From: an uncultured Oscillospiraceae bacterium
GTDB lineage: Bacteria > Bacillota > Clostridia > Oscillospirales > Acutalibacteraceae
DNA length: 28,141 nucleotides
NCBI GenBank assembly: GCA_900547275.1
Contig: URGA01000018.1
Coordinates: forward strand, 1 to 28,141
Reading direction: 5' to 3'
Part shown: piece by piece, positions 17,136-24,845 of the stretch
How positions within the stretch are numbered: the stretch's first letter is position 1
Layout of the letters: every line of letters starts with the position of its first letter
Notes under the pieces: generated by a model
What the model was told of the DNA's origin: nothing
Seen by the model: the letters and a program-made list of their open reading frames with translations, nothing else
The model's database searches: none
Program-made: the position numbers and the translations under genes

Positions 17136-17594
17136 TTATTTTGAATTTCTGTTGCCTAACTTTTTGTTAAATTTCAAAACGTAATGGAAAAACACTGTTC
17201 CTGCAACCATTCCAGCCGCCATTCCGAAAGTTACCAAAACAGTGTTGATACCGTTTTGGGTAAACATCTCTCTGTCAGAATTGACTATTCCGCTCATTGT
17301 GTAATAAAGAGCGTTACCGGGAAGCAGCGGAATGATACCCGGAATAAGATATGTATTGGAGGGCGCTTTGAGAACTCTCGCCATAACCACTGACCAGAAA
17401 TAAACCACAAAGGACGCCACGAAATTTGAGAAGAACAGATCCTCGCAGCAGTGGAAAATAAGAAGATAAACTGCCCAGCCGATTGCTCCGCCCACTGTTG
17501 AAGCAACAACGTTCTTCTCGCTTACTCTGAAATAAATTGAAAATCCGAGAGTACCGACGGCGGCCATAATTACCTGTAAAACTTCCTGCCTCAT
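17136..17594 (-). CDS. Threonine/serine exporter, small (C-terminal) subunit, ThrE_2/DUF3815 family
   Basis: 152 residues with four to five hydrophobic segments. The conserved stretch PGIIPLLPGNALYYTM (about 85-100) is a hallmark of this half of ThrE. In corynebacteria ThrE is one chain; many Firmicutes split it into the two neighbouring genes seen here. The complex exports threonine and serine, probably by proton exchange. Start overlaps the partner gene's stop by four bases (17591-17594), with GGGGGT about 10 bases upstream, so production is coupled. A terminator follows directly. Confidence 0.85.
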   Translation of the reverse strand: MRQEVLQVIMAAVGTLGFSIYFRVSEKNVVASTVGGAIGWAVYLLIFHCCEDLFFSNFVASFVVYFWSVVMARVLKAPSNTYLIPGIIPLLPGNALYYTMSGIVNSDREMFTQNGINTVLVTFGMAAGMVAGTVFFHYVLKFNKKLGNRNSK

Positions 17595-18370
17595 ATAGCA
17601 TTACCCCCTACAAGAATGTATGAGAGGGCAAAGCCCACTGCAATAGCGACTGCGACAAGCACCGCTTCAATCAGACGGTAAAGACCTGTTACAATATCGC
17701 GGTTAAACATCTCCTTAACAGCGTTGACCAAAAGCAGACCGGGTATGAAAAGCATGATGTCGCCGATCATGACTTTATCAACATGCTGACCGAACCCGAG
17801 GTAAACGCAAAGCAGTGCAAGAAGACCAGAAACTGTGCTGGCAACGAAAGTATAAATTACGTTGTTCATATTTCTGGGCTTAAGATGATAGTCCATAAGA
17901 TAGATAGCAATTCCTATTACGGCTGAAGCGGCGCCGTCAATAAAACTGCCTCCAAAGAAAACGGAAAAACCACCCGCCGCAAGCATATAACCGAGACACT
18001 TTATAAGCGGTTTCGGTTTCGGGCGCCGGTAATTTTTTATAGCGTCGGTCATCGTCTTAACGTCTGGAGTAGACTTGCAGAGCTCTCTTGAAAAAGCATT
18101 AAGCTCCTCCAGTCTTCCCAGGTCTGTACCGTAAGACGCTACCCTCACCGACTGGGTATAATGATTTCCCTCGCCGTCCTTAATGGTGGCAACTATAAGA
18201 CTTGTTACAGCGTAAATCTCAGGATATTTAAATCCGTACGCTTCGCATATTCGGCGAATTGTATCCTCAACACGGCGCACTTCAGCACCCGTCTCAACAA
18301 GACGTCTTCCTATTTCAAGGACGTTCTCCAGGAACAACTCGCATTCTTTTTTTGTCATCGTCTCAGCCAT
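17591..18370 (-). CDS. Threonine/serine exporter, large (N-terminal) subunit, ThrE/DUF1212 family
   Basis: 259 residues. The first 110 or so are soluble and carry the family pattern LETGAEVRRVEDT-like (LVETGAEVRRVEDTIRRIC, about 20-38). About five hydrophobic segments follow, with FIPGLLLVNAVKEMFNRD (about 208-225) the counterpart of the PG motif in the small subunit. The charged N-terminal part is the putative peptidase-like region described in ThrE. The two genes together equal the length of a one-chain ThrE. Start ATG has AGAGGT eight bases upstream, and the promoter lies about 20 bases before it, giving a very short leader. Confidence 0.87.
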   Translation of the reverse strand: MAETMTKKECELFLENVLEIGRRLVETGAEVRRVEDTIRRICEAYGFKYPEIYAVTSLIVATIKDGEGNHYTQSVRVASYGTDLGRLEELNAFSRELCKSTPDVKTMTDAIKNYRRPKPKPLIKCLGYMLAAGGFSVFFGGSFIDGAASAVIGIAIYLMDYHLKPRNMNNVIYTFVASTVSGLLALLCVYLGFGQHVDKVMIGDIMLFIPGLLLVNAVKEMFNRDIVTGLYRLIEAVLVAVAIAVGFALSYILVGGNAI

Positions 18371-18388
18371 AAATAATACCTCTGACTT

Positions 18389-18441
18389 CTATTATCAATA
18401 TATTTAAAGGTTTGTCAATACAAAATGGGATTTTATATAAA
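18389..18441. promoter_or_regulatory. Divergent promoters sharing one -35 element (thrE minus, E2-like gene plus)
   Basis: The bases TTGTCAA at 18412-18418 serve both strands. On minus TTGACA (18413-18418) is followed after 16 bases by GATAAT (18391-18396; TAATAG at 18389-18394 is an 18-base alternative). On plus TTGTCA (18412-18417) is followed by TATATA at 16 bases (18434-18439) or TATAAA at 18 bases (18436-18441). The two could not be occupied at once. Confidence 0.6.
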
Positions 18442-18466
18442 TATAGCTGATTTTTGGCGCAACCAC

Positions 18467-18500
18467 GCGGTTTGCAACCGCCGGTTGCAGAAGTTTTTTT
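18467..18500 (+). promoter_or_regulatory. Attenuator-like leader of the E2-type gene
   Basis: The terminator form is TGCAACC (18473-18479) pairing with GGTTGCA (18483-18489), followed by GAAG and T7 (18494-18500). A competing form pairs GCGGTT (18467-18472) with AACCGC (18476-18481) and destroys the first. A further GCAACC at 18459-18464 and the dyad GTTGC-C-GCAAC at 18519-18529 add more pairing options. It lies about 125 bases before the ATG at 18624, downstream of the plus promoter near 18412. Confidence 0.5.
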
Positions 18501-18623
18501 AATTGCAAAGCAGAATATGTTGCCGCAACCGGGCAGAAAAGTGTACCATTGAGACAGCAAAGGGGAAACGCCCCGAGGCAAAATTCAAACAATACGAACA
18601 ATACCTAAAAGGAGTAAAATATT

Positions 18624-19583
18624 ATGAAAATCACAAACACAGAAATCTTCGACATCCAGAGAAAAATCGTTGCCAACATGACTGCTGAAAGCTGGGAAGA
18701 GATCCCTCACGTATCATATGTTTATGAAGCTGACGTTACTGAGTTCATGAAAGAATACAAAAAAATGCGCAGTACTTCAAGCACAAAAATCACTCTTAAC
18801 ACTGTTATGATGAAAGCTATCACAGAGGGTCTTAAAGCCGCTCCCATTCTCAACAGCCACCTTCAGTTTAACCGCAAACTTGTAAGAGGCGAGCTTAAAA
18901 CATTTGAAGAAATCAATATTTCAATGCCAATGGTTTTGCCCGACGGAAGAATGATGACAATCAATCTTCACGACTTCCACAATAAATCTCTTATCGATAT
19001 GACAGAGTACATTGCAGACGTTTCAAGAAGAATTGAAAACACAGACCTCAACGAAGTTATGTTTGACGTTTCAATGGACAACACACTCACCGGTCTTAAA
19101 CACGGAAAAATCATGCAGGCTATCTATCGTCTTATTGGTTCAAAGACCGGCAAAAACAAGGTCAAAACTTTAAGCGGAGAAGCAAAGAAAAAGTATTACA
19201 GCATCCCCGAAAAAGACAGACTGACTAAGTCTGATATTGAACAGGGCACCGTTACAATTACCAACTTCGGCTCGCTTTACAGAGAGCAGAAAGGAGCAGG
19301 CGCACTGATTGAAATCGTTCCGCCTCAGGTATCTGCTTTTGCAATCGGCTCTGTTCAGGATAAGGCAGTAGTTGTTACAGACGCCATGGGCAACAAGACT
19401 GTTGAGCCACGTCAGATCATGCCTATCACAATCGTATTCGACCACCGTGCAATTGACTTCGGCGACATTATCCCCTTCCTGAAAAAGATGGACAGCATTT
19501 TTGAAAATCCATCTGTTATCCGCGACTGGAAAGGCGAAGAGAAAGTTAAATCCATCAGCCTTAACGAAGAAGAAGTCGCATAA
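18624..19583 (+). CDS. Stand-alone 2-oxoacid dehydrogenase E2-type acyltransferase domain
   Basis: 319 residues that correspond only to the E2 catalytic (chloramphenicol acetyltransferase-like) fold. There is no lipoyl domain and no peripheral-subunit-binding domain before it. GTVTITNFGS at 208-217 matches the conserved E2 beta strand, and the catalytic block is DHRAID at 273-278, with H274 and D278, though the usual following Gly is Phe (DHRAIDFGD). No E1, E3 or lipoate ligase gene is near, so it is unlikely to be an ordinary complex component; it might acylate CoA or another small thiol. AGGAG lies nine bases before ATG. It is a single-gene unit with an attenuator-like leader and a strong terminator. 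Confidence 0.82.
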   Translation: MKITNTEIFDIQRKIVANMTAESWEEIPHVSYVYEADVTEFMKEYKKMRSTSSTKITLNTVMMKAITEGLKAAPILNSHLQFNRKLVRGELKTFEEINISMPMVLPDGRMMTINLHDFHNKSLIDMTEYIADVSRRIENTDLNEVMFDVSMDNTLTGLKHGKIMQAIYRLIGSKTGKNKVKTLSGEAKKKYYSIPEKDRLTKSDIEQGTVTITNFGSLYREQKGAGALIEIVPPQVSAFAIGSVQDKAVVVTDAMGNKTVEPRQIMPITIVFDHRAIDFGDIIPFLKKMDSIFENPSVIRDWKGEEKVKSISLNEEEVA

Positions 19584-19697
19584 AAAAACAGCCTGTACCT
19601 TGCCCGAAATCAACCGCCGACAGGGCGCGCAACAAACCCCTCCTCCGGGCATAAAAGATCTGCAGCGCGCTTAAGGCAAATAATAAGGCAAGTGCAA

Positions 19698-19734
19698 AGA
19701 CCGCCCTTTTCTCCCCTGGGCGGTCTATTTTTTT
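19698..19734 (+). terminator. Intrinsic terminator of the E2-type gene
   Basis: AGACCGCCC (19698-19706) pairs with GGGCGGTCT (19718-19726), loop of 11, then ATTTTTTT. It stands 114 bases after the stop. I see nothing coding in the bases between 19584 and 19697. Confidence 0.88.
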
Positions 19735-19781
19735 ATTGCCTGTTTTCCCTTTAACTAAAGCATATATTCTATTGATTTTGT

Positions 19782-19810
19782 TTGACAATTTAATAAGGGT
19801 CTGTTACAAT
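19782..19810 (+). promoter_or_regulatory. Near-consensus sigma-A promoter of the lipoprotein gene
   Basis: TTGACA (19782-19787), a 17-base spacer, TACAAT (19805-19810). Transcript start is expected near 19817. Confidence 0.82.
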
Positions 19811-19819
19811 CAGGGCAGA

Positions 19820-19839
19820 TGATATATGACGATATATCA
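19820..19839 (+). promoter_or_regulatory. Operator-like inverted repeat at the transcription start
   Basis: TGATATAT (19820-19827) and ATATATCA (19832-19839) are perfect inverted halves separated by GACG. The repeat begins nine bases after the -10, over the expected start, and ends before the Shine-Dalgarno AGGGGG. It fits a repressor site or a 5'-end stabilising hairpin. Confidence 0.5.
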
Positions 19840-19858
19840 CGGCAAGGGGGATAAGATT

Positions 19859-21337
19859 ATGAAAAAAGCAGTAAAGAGAATATGTGCGGCTTTTCTCACA
19901 CTGTCTTTTGCGGCTCTGAGTTCATGCAGTGAAACCGTTTCCAGCGAGATAATAGTTCCGAATGACACGCTGAAAACACAGCCGGACAATTCAATTCAAA
20001 TCATGAACGGCAGTGAAACTGCTGCGCTTCGTTCAAATATTGACCGAGGATTTCGTCTTGAAACGTACTACACCCTCGGCTCGGGAGCGTCATGGCCGGG
20101 AGGAAACGACAACGGCATTGAATTTTTAGATCAGCTTCTTGATTATTACAAAGAAGAAAGCCCAAAAGAAATACAGGTATATATTTACCTTACAGAATAT
20201 TACGACAAAGATCTTGACGAAAAAGCGCTGGAACAGCTAAAAACATATTTTCAGTACATACGCTCAAAGGGTATGGCAATGGTTCTGCGCTTTGCCTATG
20301 AACCGAGTCAATCATCTGGGTTTGCGCCAAAGCAAAAGCAGATGCTCAGCCATATCAGCACACTGGGCAATTGGATTAAAGAAAACGAACAGCTCTGGTA
20401 TGACACAGTAACAGTGCTTCAAATCGGGCTTATAGGAGCATGGGGCGAATTTGCTGAATCGGACGTACACTATAACCGAAAAAAGGTAGTAAACGCTCTT
20501 TGCGCCGTTATTCCGGAAAATACATATATTCAGGGCAGAGTTACAGACGCAACGAAACTGCCTGATGAAGAATACCAGAACCGCATAGGATATCACGACG
20601 ACTTCCTTGTGGGAAAGCCTCATATATGGAACTGCGCCGGAGGCAATAACGACTCAAAGGAATACAAGCAGTTTGCATCGGCAAACAAATATACTCTTAA
20701 TGACGGCGAAATGCCGTGGGCAGGCGCAACTGACGAGCCTGATGAATATATTGACGGAAAAGAATTTGTAAAACAACTTTACGAACACCATCTTACAACT
20801 CTTTCCATTGAGCATAACTATAAAGAATTTATAAAGGAACACAATCAGCCTGAAGAATATTACAACATCATGAGATGGAAAAGCGAGACTTTAACACTGG
20901 ATGATGTAAAAAGCATGGGCGTTCCGTATTATGAAGAATACTTTACCGACGCCGACGGAAACCCGATGACCCACAGTATTTTTGATTATATTCAGGACTT
21001 TCTGGGTTATCACCTTGTGCTTTCGGATTTAGAGGAAGTAAGCGGCAAGCAATCAAAAATCAGTTTCATGATTACCAATTACGGGTTCGGTGCGCCGCTT
21101 AATATAAATTCCGCAGAACTTGTTGTTACCGACAAAAACGGCAATGAAAAGATATATCCGATAAAAGGTTTTGACCCCACAAAACTTACCACTTACTCAC
21201 AGCAGACGCTGACTGCTGAAATTGACGGTCCGCTTGACGGATGCACTTACGGTCTTCGTCTCGGAAGAAGCGGCGGATACTTTATCCAAACAGCAAACAG
21301 TCTCGGTTATGAAAACGGCGTTAATATAATTAAATAA
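19859..21337 (+). CDS. DUF4874/DUF4832 lipoprotein, putative carbohydrate-active surface protein
   Basis: 492 residues from ATG at 19859, chosen for AAGGGGGAT upstream; an ATG at 19826 lies inside the operator-like repeat. The signal peptide ends in a lipobox LSSC with C23 as the lipid-bearing residue, so the protein is membrane-tethered on the outside. The N-terminal domain (about 55-200) has the DUF4874 start pattern IDRGFRLETYY, strands with VLRFAYEP, and the barrel-like motif LIGAWGEF at 191-198, whose Glu resembles a catalytic acid of a glycosidase-like barrel. The C-terminal DUF4832 part (about 215-492) finishes with beta-rich sequence. Family members are common in gut bacteria near glycan genes, but I know of no proven activity. 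Confidence 0.78.
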   Translation: MKKAVKRICAAFLTLSFAALSSCSETVSSEIIVPNDTLKTQPDNSIQIMNGSETAALRSNIDRGFRLETYYTLGSGASWPGGNDNGIEFLDQLLDYYKEESPKEIQVYIYLTEYYDKDLDEKALEQLKTYFQYIRSKGMAMVLRFAYEPSQSSGFAPKQKQMLSHISTLGNWIKENEQLWYDTVTVLQIGLIGAWGEFAESDVHYNRKKVVNALCAVIPENTYIQGRVTDATKLPDEEYQNRIGYHDDFLVGKPHIWNCAGGNNDSKEYKQFASANKYTLNDGEMPWAGATDEPDEYIDGKEFVKQLYEHHLTTLSIEHNYKEFIKEHNQPEEYYNIMRWKSETLTLDDVKSMGVPYYEEYFTDADGNPMTHSIFDYIQDFLGYHLVLSDLEEVSGKQSKISFMITNYGFGAPLNINSAELVVTDKNGNEKIYPIKGFDPTKLTTYSQQTLTAEIDGPLDGCTYGLRLGRSGGYFIQTANSLGYENGVNIIK

Positions 21338-21343
21338 GCAACA

Positions 21344-21373
21344 AAAAAGGCAGAGTAAAAACTCTGCCTTTTT
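21344..21373. terminator. Bidirectional terminator between lipoprotein gene and clpC
   Basis: AAAAAGGCAGAGT (21344-21356), loop AAAA, ACTCTGCCTTTTT (21361-21373), a perfect 13-base stem with T-tracts for both strands. It ends the plus gene at 21337 and the minus clpC operon, whose last stop is at 21381. Confidence 0.93.
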
Positions 21374-21380
21374 ATTTTGA

Positions 21381-23801
21381 TTAGTTGAAGGTAAACTCAC
21401 CATCTTTGAAGTCAACGGTGCAGGTATCTTTGATTTTATTCTCAAGGATAAGCTCAGAAAGCGGGTCTTCAATCTTCGTCTGGATTGCACGGCGAAGAGG
21501 TCTTGCGCCGTAAACCTTATCAAAGCCTGCGTCTGCAATAGCCGAAACAGCGTCGTCTGTAAACTCAGCCTTAATGTTCATCTCTGCAAGACGCTTGTTA
21601 AGGCTCTTGAGCATACGGCGGGCAATCTCAACAATATCGTCCTTTTCAAGCTGGTTGAATACAACGATCTCATCAACACGGTTAAGGAATTCGGGTTTGA
21701 AGGTCTTTTTAAGATCTTCCATTACCAGATCTTCAATAGTCTTGTTGACATCCTTGTTGTCGCCAAAGCCCAAAGCCTGCTTATTATCTGTAATCTTAGA
21801 CGCACCTACGTTGGAGGTCATGATGATTACCGCGTGTTTAAAGCTTACCTTTCTGCCCTGAGAGTCAGTAAGAACACCGTCCTCAAGAATCTGGAGAAGC
21901 ATATTGAATACGTCCGGATGAGCCTTTTCAATCTCATCAAACAGTACTACTGAATATGGCTTTCTTCTGATCTTTTCGGTGAGCTGGCCGCCCTCTTCAA
22001 AACCTACGTAGCCCGGAGGCGAACCGATAAGCTTTGAAACGGTGTGTTTCTCCATGTACTCACTCATATCAAGTTTGATAATAGCGTTTTCATCGCCGAA
22101 CATTGCCTCAGAAAGAGTTTTGCAAAGTTCGGTTTTACCTACGCCGGTAGGACCAAGGAAGATAAACGAACCAACAGGTCTGTTGGGATTTTTAAGTCCT
22201 GCCCTTCCGCGGCGGATAGCTCTTGCTACGCTGGAAACCGCCTTATCCTGGCCGACGATACGCTCGTGGAGAATTTTTTCAAGGTTAAGCAGACGTTCTG
22301 ACTCTTCCTTGGTAATCTGCTGGGCGGGAATTCCTGTCCAGCCGGAAACAATTGCCGCAATATCCTCGCCGGTGACTTCCTTGACGTCGTGAGAAGAGGA
22401 ATTCTTCCATTTCTCTTTTTCTTCATCAAGGAGTTTTTGCAGGCTCTTTTCCTTATCACGGAGTTCAGCAGCCTGTTCAAAATCCTGGCTGCGTACTGCT
22501 GAGTTCTTCTCCTCTTCAATACGCTTGATCTCGTTTTCCATTTCCTTAAGGTTCGGAGGAGCTGTAAAGGCGTCAAGCCTTACTTTTGAAGCCGCTTCAT
22601 CGATAAGGTCAATAGCCTTATCGGGCAGGAAACGGTCTGCGATATAACGAGTGCTCATTTTAACGGCGCTTTCGATAGCCTCGTCGGTAATCTTTACCTT
22701 ATGGTGCGCTTCATACTTGTCGCGCAGTCCTTTAAGGATTTCCACCGTTTCTTCTTCGGAGGGTTCGCCGACGGTTACAGGCTGGAAACGTCTTTCAAGA
22801 GCGGCGTCTTTTTCGATATTCTTTCTGTATTCATCAATGGTGGTTGCACCGATTACCTGAATTTCACCTCTGGCAAGAGCGGGCTTCAGGATATTAGCGG
22901 CGTCAACAGCTCCTTCTGCTGCGCCGGCGCCCATAAGGGTATGAACCTCATCAATAAACAGGATAATGTTTCCTGCTTCCTTGACTTCCTCCATCGCCTT
23001 CTGAATTCTCTCCTCAAAGTCGCCTCTGTACTTTGTTCCGGCAACCATTGAGGTAAGATCAAGAGCAACTATCTGCTTTCCTGAAAGCAGTTCGGGAACC
23101 TCGTCTTTAACTATTTTAAGCGCCAGACCTTCGGCAATCGCCGTTTTACCTACACCGGGCTCACCGATAAGACACGGGTTATTCTTAGTACGTCTTGAAA
23201 GTATCTGGATAACACGCTCAATCTCTTTTTCTCTGCCGATAACAGGGTCAATTTTTCCCTGTCTTGCCAGCTCAGTAAGGTCTTTGCCAAACTCGTCAAG
23301 GGTTGGAGTTTTACTCTTGCCCTTCTTTCCGCGCTGAGCGGAACCTGACGCGCCGACTTCGTTTCTTCCTACCGAAGAGAACACGTCTTCAATTACGCTT
23401 TCAGGACTTACACCCAGAGACATCAGGAATTTTACAGCGTAGGAATCGCTTTCCTTAAGCACTGCCATAAGCAAATGCTCCGTGCCTACAAAAGAATTCA
23501 TCATACCTCTTGCAAGCTGGAATGCTACTTCAATTATTCTCTTGCAGCGAGGGGTAAAATCATCAGGAGTAAGGCGGGTGGGATTACCTCTGCCGATATT
23601 TTCTTCAATAAGGCGCTGGATATCTTCCGCCGAAACGCCTTTGTTATTAAGCACCTCTGCTCCGAGGCCGGTGCCTTCCTGCAATATTCCAAGCAGGATA
23701 TGTTCACTGCCGATATAATTGTGGCCGAAATTTTCAGCCGCTTTAATGGCAAGGTTGATTACATCGTTTGCTTTCTGAGTAAAATAACTAAATCTGTACA
23801 T
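21381..23801 (-). CDS. clpC: ATP-dependent Clp protease ATP-binding subunit ClpC
   Basis: 806 residues, the normal ClpC length. Two Clp N repeats are at 1-145. AAA domain one has Walker A GEPGVGKT at 213-220 and Walker B ILFIDEV near 280-286. The middle UVR-containing linker is at about 425-460. AAA domain two has GPTGVGKT at 550-557. ClpC unfolds proteins, including those marked by arginine phosphorylation by McsB, and passes them to ClpP, which is not in this window. It is last in the ctsR operon, 41 bases after mcsB, with AGGAGG before ATG and a perfect hairpin just upstream of that site. Residue content and length show no damage. Confidence 0.97.
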   Translation of the reverse strand: MYRFSYFTQKANDVINLAIKAAENFGHNYIGSEHILLGILQEGTGLGAEVLNNKGVSAEDIQRLIEENIGRGNPTRLTPDDFTPRCKRIIEVAFQLARGMMNSFVGTEHLLMAVLKESDSYAVKFLMSLGVSPESVIEDVFSSVGRNEVGASGSAQRGKKGKSKTPTLDEFGKDLTELARQGKIDPVIGREKEIERVIQILSRRTKNNPCLIGEPGVGKTAIAEGLALKIVKDEVPELLSGKQIVALDLTSMVAGTKYRGDFEERIQKAMEEVKEAGNIILFIDEVHTLMGAGAAEGAVDAANILKPALARGEIQVIGATTIDEYRKNIEKDAALERRFQPVTVGEPSEEETVEILKGLRDKYEAHHKVKITDEAIESAVKMSTRYIADRFLPDKAIDLIDEAASKVRLDAFTAPPNLKEMENEIKRIEEEKNSAVRSQDFEQAAELRDKEKSLQKLLDEEKEKWKNSSSHDVKEVTGEDIAAIVSGWTGIPAQQITKEESERLLNLEKILHERIVGQDKAVSSVARAIRRGRAGLKNPNRPVGSFIFLGPTGVGKTELCKTLSEAMFGDENAIIKLDMSEYMEKHTVSKLIGSPPGYVGFEEGGQLTEKIRRKPYSVVLFDEIEKAHPDVFNMLLQILEDGVLTDSQGRKVSFKHAVIIMTSNVGASKITDNKQALGFGDNKDVNKTIEDLVMEDLKKTFKPEFLNRVDEIVVFNQLEKDDIVEIARRMLKSLNKRLAEMNIKAEFTDDAVSAIADAGFDKVYGARPLRRAIQTKIEDPLSELILENKIKDTCTVDFKDGEFTFN

Positions 23802-23816
23802 GATAATTCCTCCTTT

Positions 23817-23838
23817 GATAAGAGGAACGCCTCTTATC
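23817..23838 (-). repeat. Intercistronic hairpin between mcsB and clpC
   Basis: On minus, GATAAGAGG (23830-23838) and CCTCTTATC (23817-23825) form a perfect nine-base stem with loop CGTT. The clpC Shine-Dalgarno AAAGGAGGA starts directly after it. There is no U-tract, so it is not a terminator; it may be an RNA-processing or 5'-protecting stem for clpC mRNA. Confidence 0.7.
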
Positions 23839-23842
23839 CGTA

Positions 23843-24841
23843 TTACTTGAGTTTCTCACGAACAAGGCCTGCGCGGATTTTTGCCGCCGTATCCGCCGTT
23901 ATATCGGCGTCAGACGCGGCAATTACCGTTGCGGTCTGTACTGTCTGAATAAGTTCGCCTATATCCTTATAGCTCTTTTCGCAGTAGCCCATGGATATTC
24001 CGACTCTGACAAGGGAAAGAAGTTCAAAAAATTCAGCGGTAGAAAGCTTACGCGCCATTAACAGTGTGCCCATAGCACGGTAAACTTTATCCTCAAATTC
24101 TTCTCTGTTTGCCAGCATTTCGCGCAGATTGCGCTCCTGCTTTACAATCTGGTCACAGATTGCGTTCATATTATCGATAGCCGACTGTTCCGTTATGCCC
24201 AGCGTTACCTGGTTGGACAGGCGGTAAAAAGCACCGTTTGAACCAAACAACGGACGGAGGGAAAGCCCAAGCTTGCCAACTGTAACGGAAAGCTGACCGA
24301 TCATATCGCGCTGTTTGATAGCGGGCAGATGCAAATCAAAACTTGCTTTCATGCCTGTTCCCAAATTAGTGGGTACCGATGTCAAAAATCCAAGTTTTTC
24401 GTCAAAAGCGATCTTCAAATTCTTGATGAACACGTCGTCAAGTTCATTTGCTCTCGCATAAGCCGCGGCTAAATTCTGGCCCGCTTCCATAGCGGAAAGT
24501 CTTATATGGTCTTCCTCGCAAAGCATAATGCTTACGCTCTCGTCCTTAGACAAAAGGAAAGACGCATTTTCTCTGTCCTTTGCAAACTCAGGACTGATGA
24601 GCAGTTTTTCAGCATAAGAAACAGCCTGAGCTTCGCTCATTGAACTGAGGTCAATCAAATCGAAATCGCCCGCGAAGGGAGAATTTTTGATCGCCGCAAA
24701 AATCTTTTTTACGGTGTTTTTGCGGATATCCCGGCTCATTCTGCCGGGGAACGGTGTGTCCTCCAGGTTACGCGCAAGGCGTATTCTTGAAGACATCACC
24801 ACGTCTGAATTATTTCCTTCACCGCTGTACCATTTGTTCAT
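23843..24841 (-). CDS. mcsB: Protein arginine kinase McsB
   Basis: 332 residues with the phosphagen-kinase fold. SSRIRLARNLEDTPFP (about 17-32) is the nucleotide-binding start; further conserved pieces are EEDHIRL near 118, the loop GFLTSVPTNLGTGMKAS near 151, and the C-terminal domain that includes the arginine-phosphate receptor region. McsB phosphorylates arginines on misfolded proteins and on CtsR, targeting them to ClpC-ClpP, and is activated by McsA. It begins four bases after the mcsA stop, with GGAGGGAT inside the mcsA end as ribosome-binding site, so it is coupled to mcsA. Confidence 0.96.
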   Translation of the reverse strand: MNKWYSGEGNNSDVVMSSRIRLARNLEDTPFPGRMSRDIRKNTVKKIFAAIKNSPFAGDFDLIDLSSMSEAQAVSYAEKLLISPEFAKDRENASFLLSKDESVSIMLCEEDHIRLSAMEAGQNLAAAYARANELDDVFIKNLKIAFDEKLGFLTSVPTNLGTGMKASFDLHLPAIKQRDMIGQLSVTVGKLGLSLRPLFGSNGAFYRLSNQVTLGITEQSAIDNMNAICDQIVKQERNLREMLANREEFEDKVYRAMGTLLMARKLSTAEFFELLSLVRVGISMGYCEKSYKDIGELIQTVQTATVIAASDADITADTAAKIRAGLVREKLK

Positions 24842-24845
24842 TTTC

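Noticed and set aside
19584..19697. Small gene between the E2-type gene and its terminator
   Set aside because: No start codon with a ribosome-binding site, and frames are short on both strands. It is treated as a 3' untranslated region.
23475..23948. Long plus-strand open frame of about 157 codons opposite clpC and mcsB
   Set aside because: It lies antisense to two clearly conserved genes, has no ribosome-binding site and its product has no recognisable domain. Similar antisense frames opposite the GH31 gene (13659-14081) and the HgdB-like genes were rejected for the same reason.
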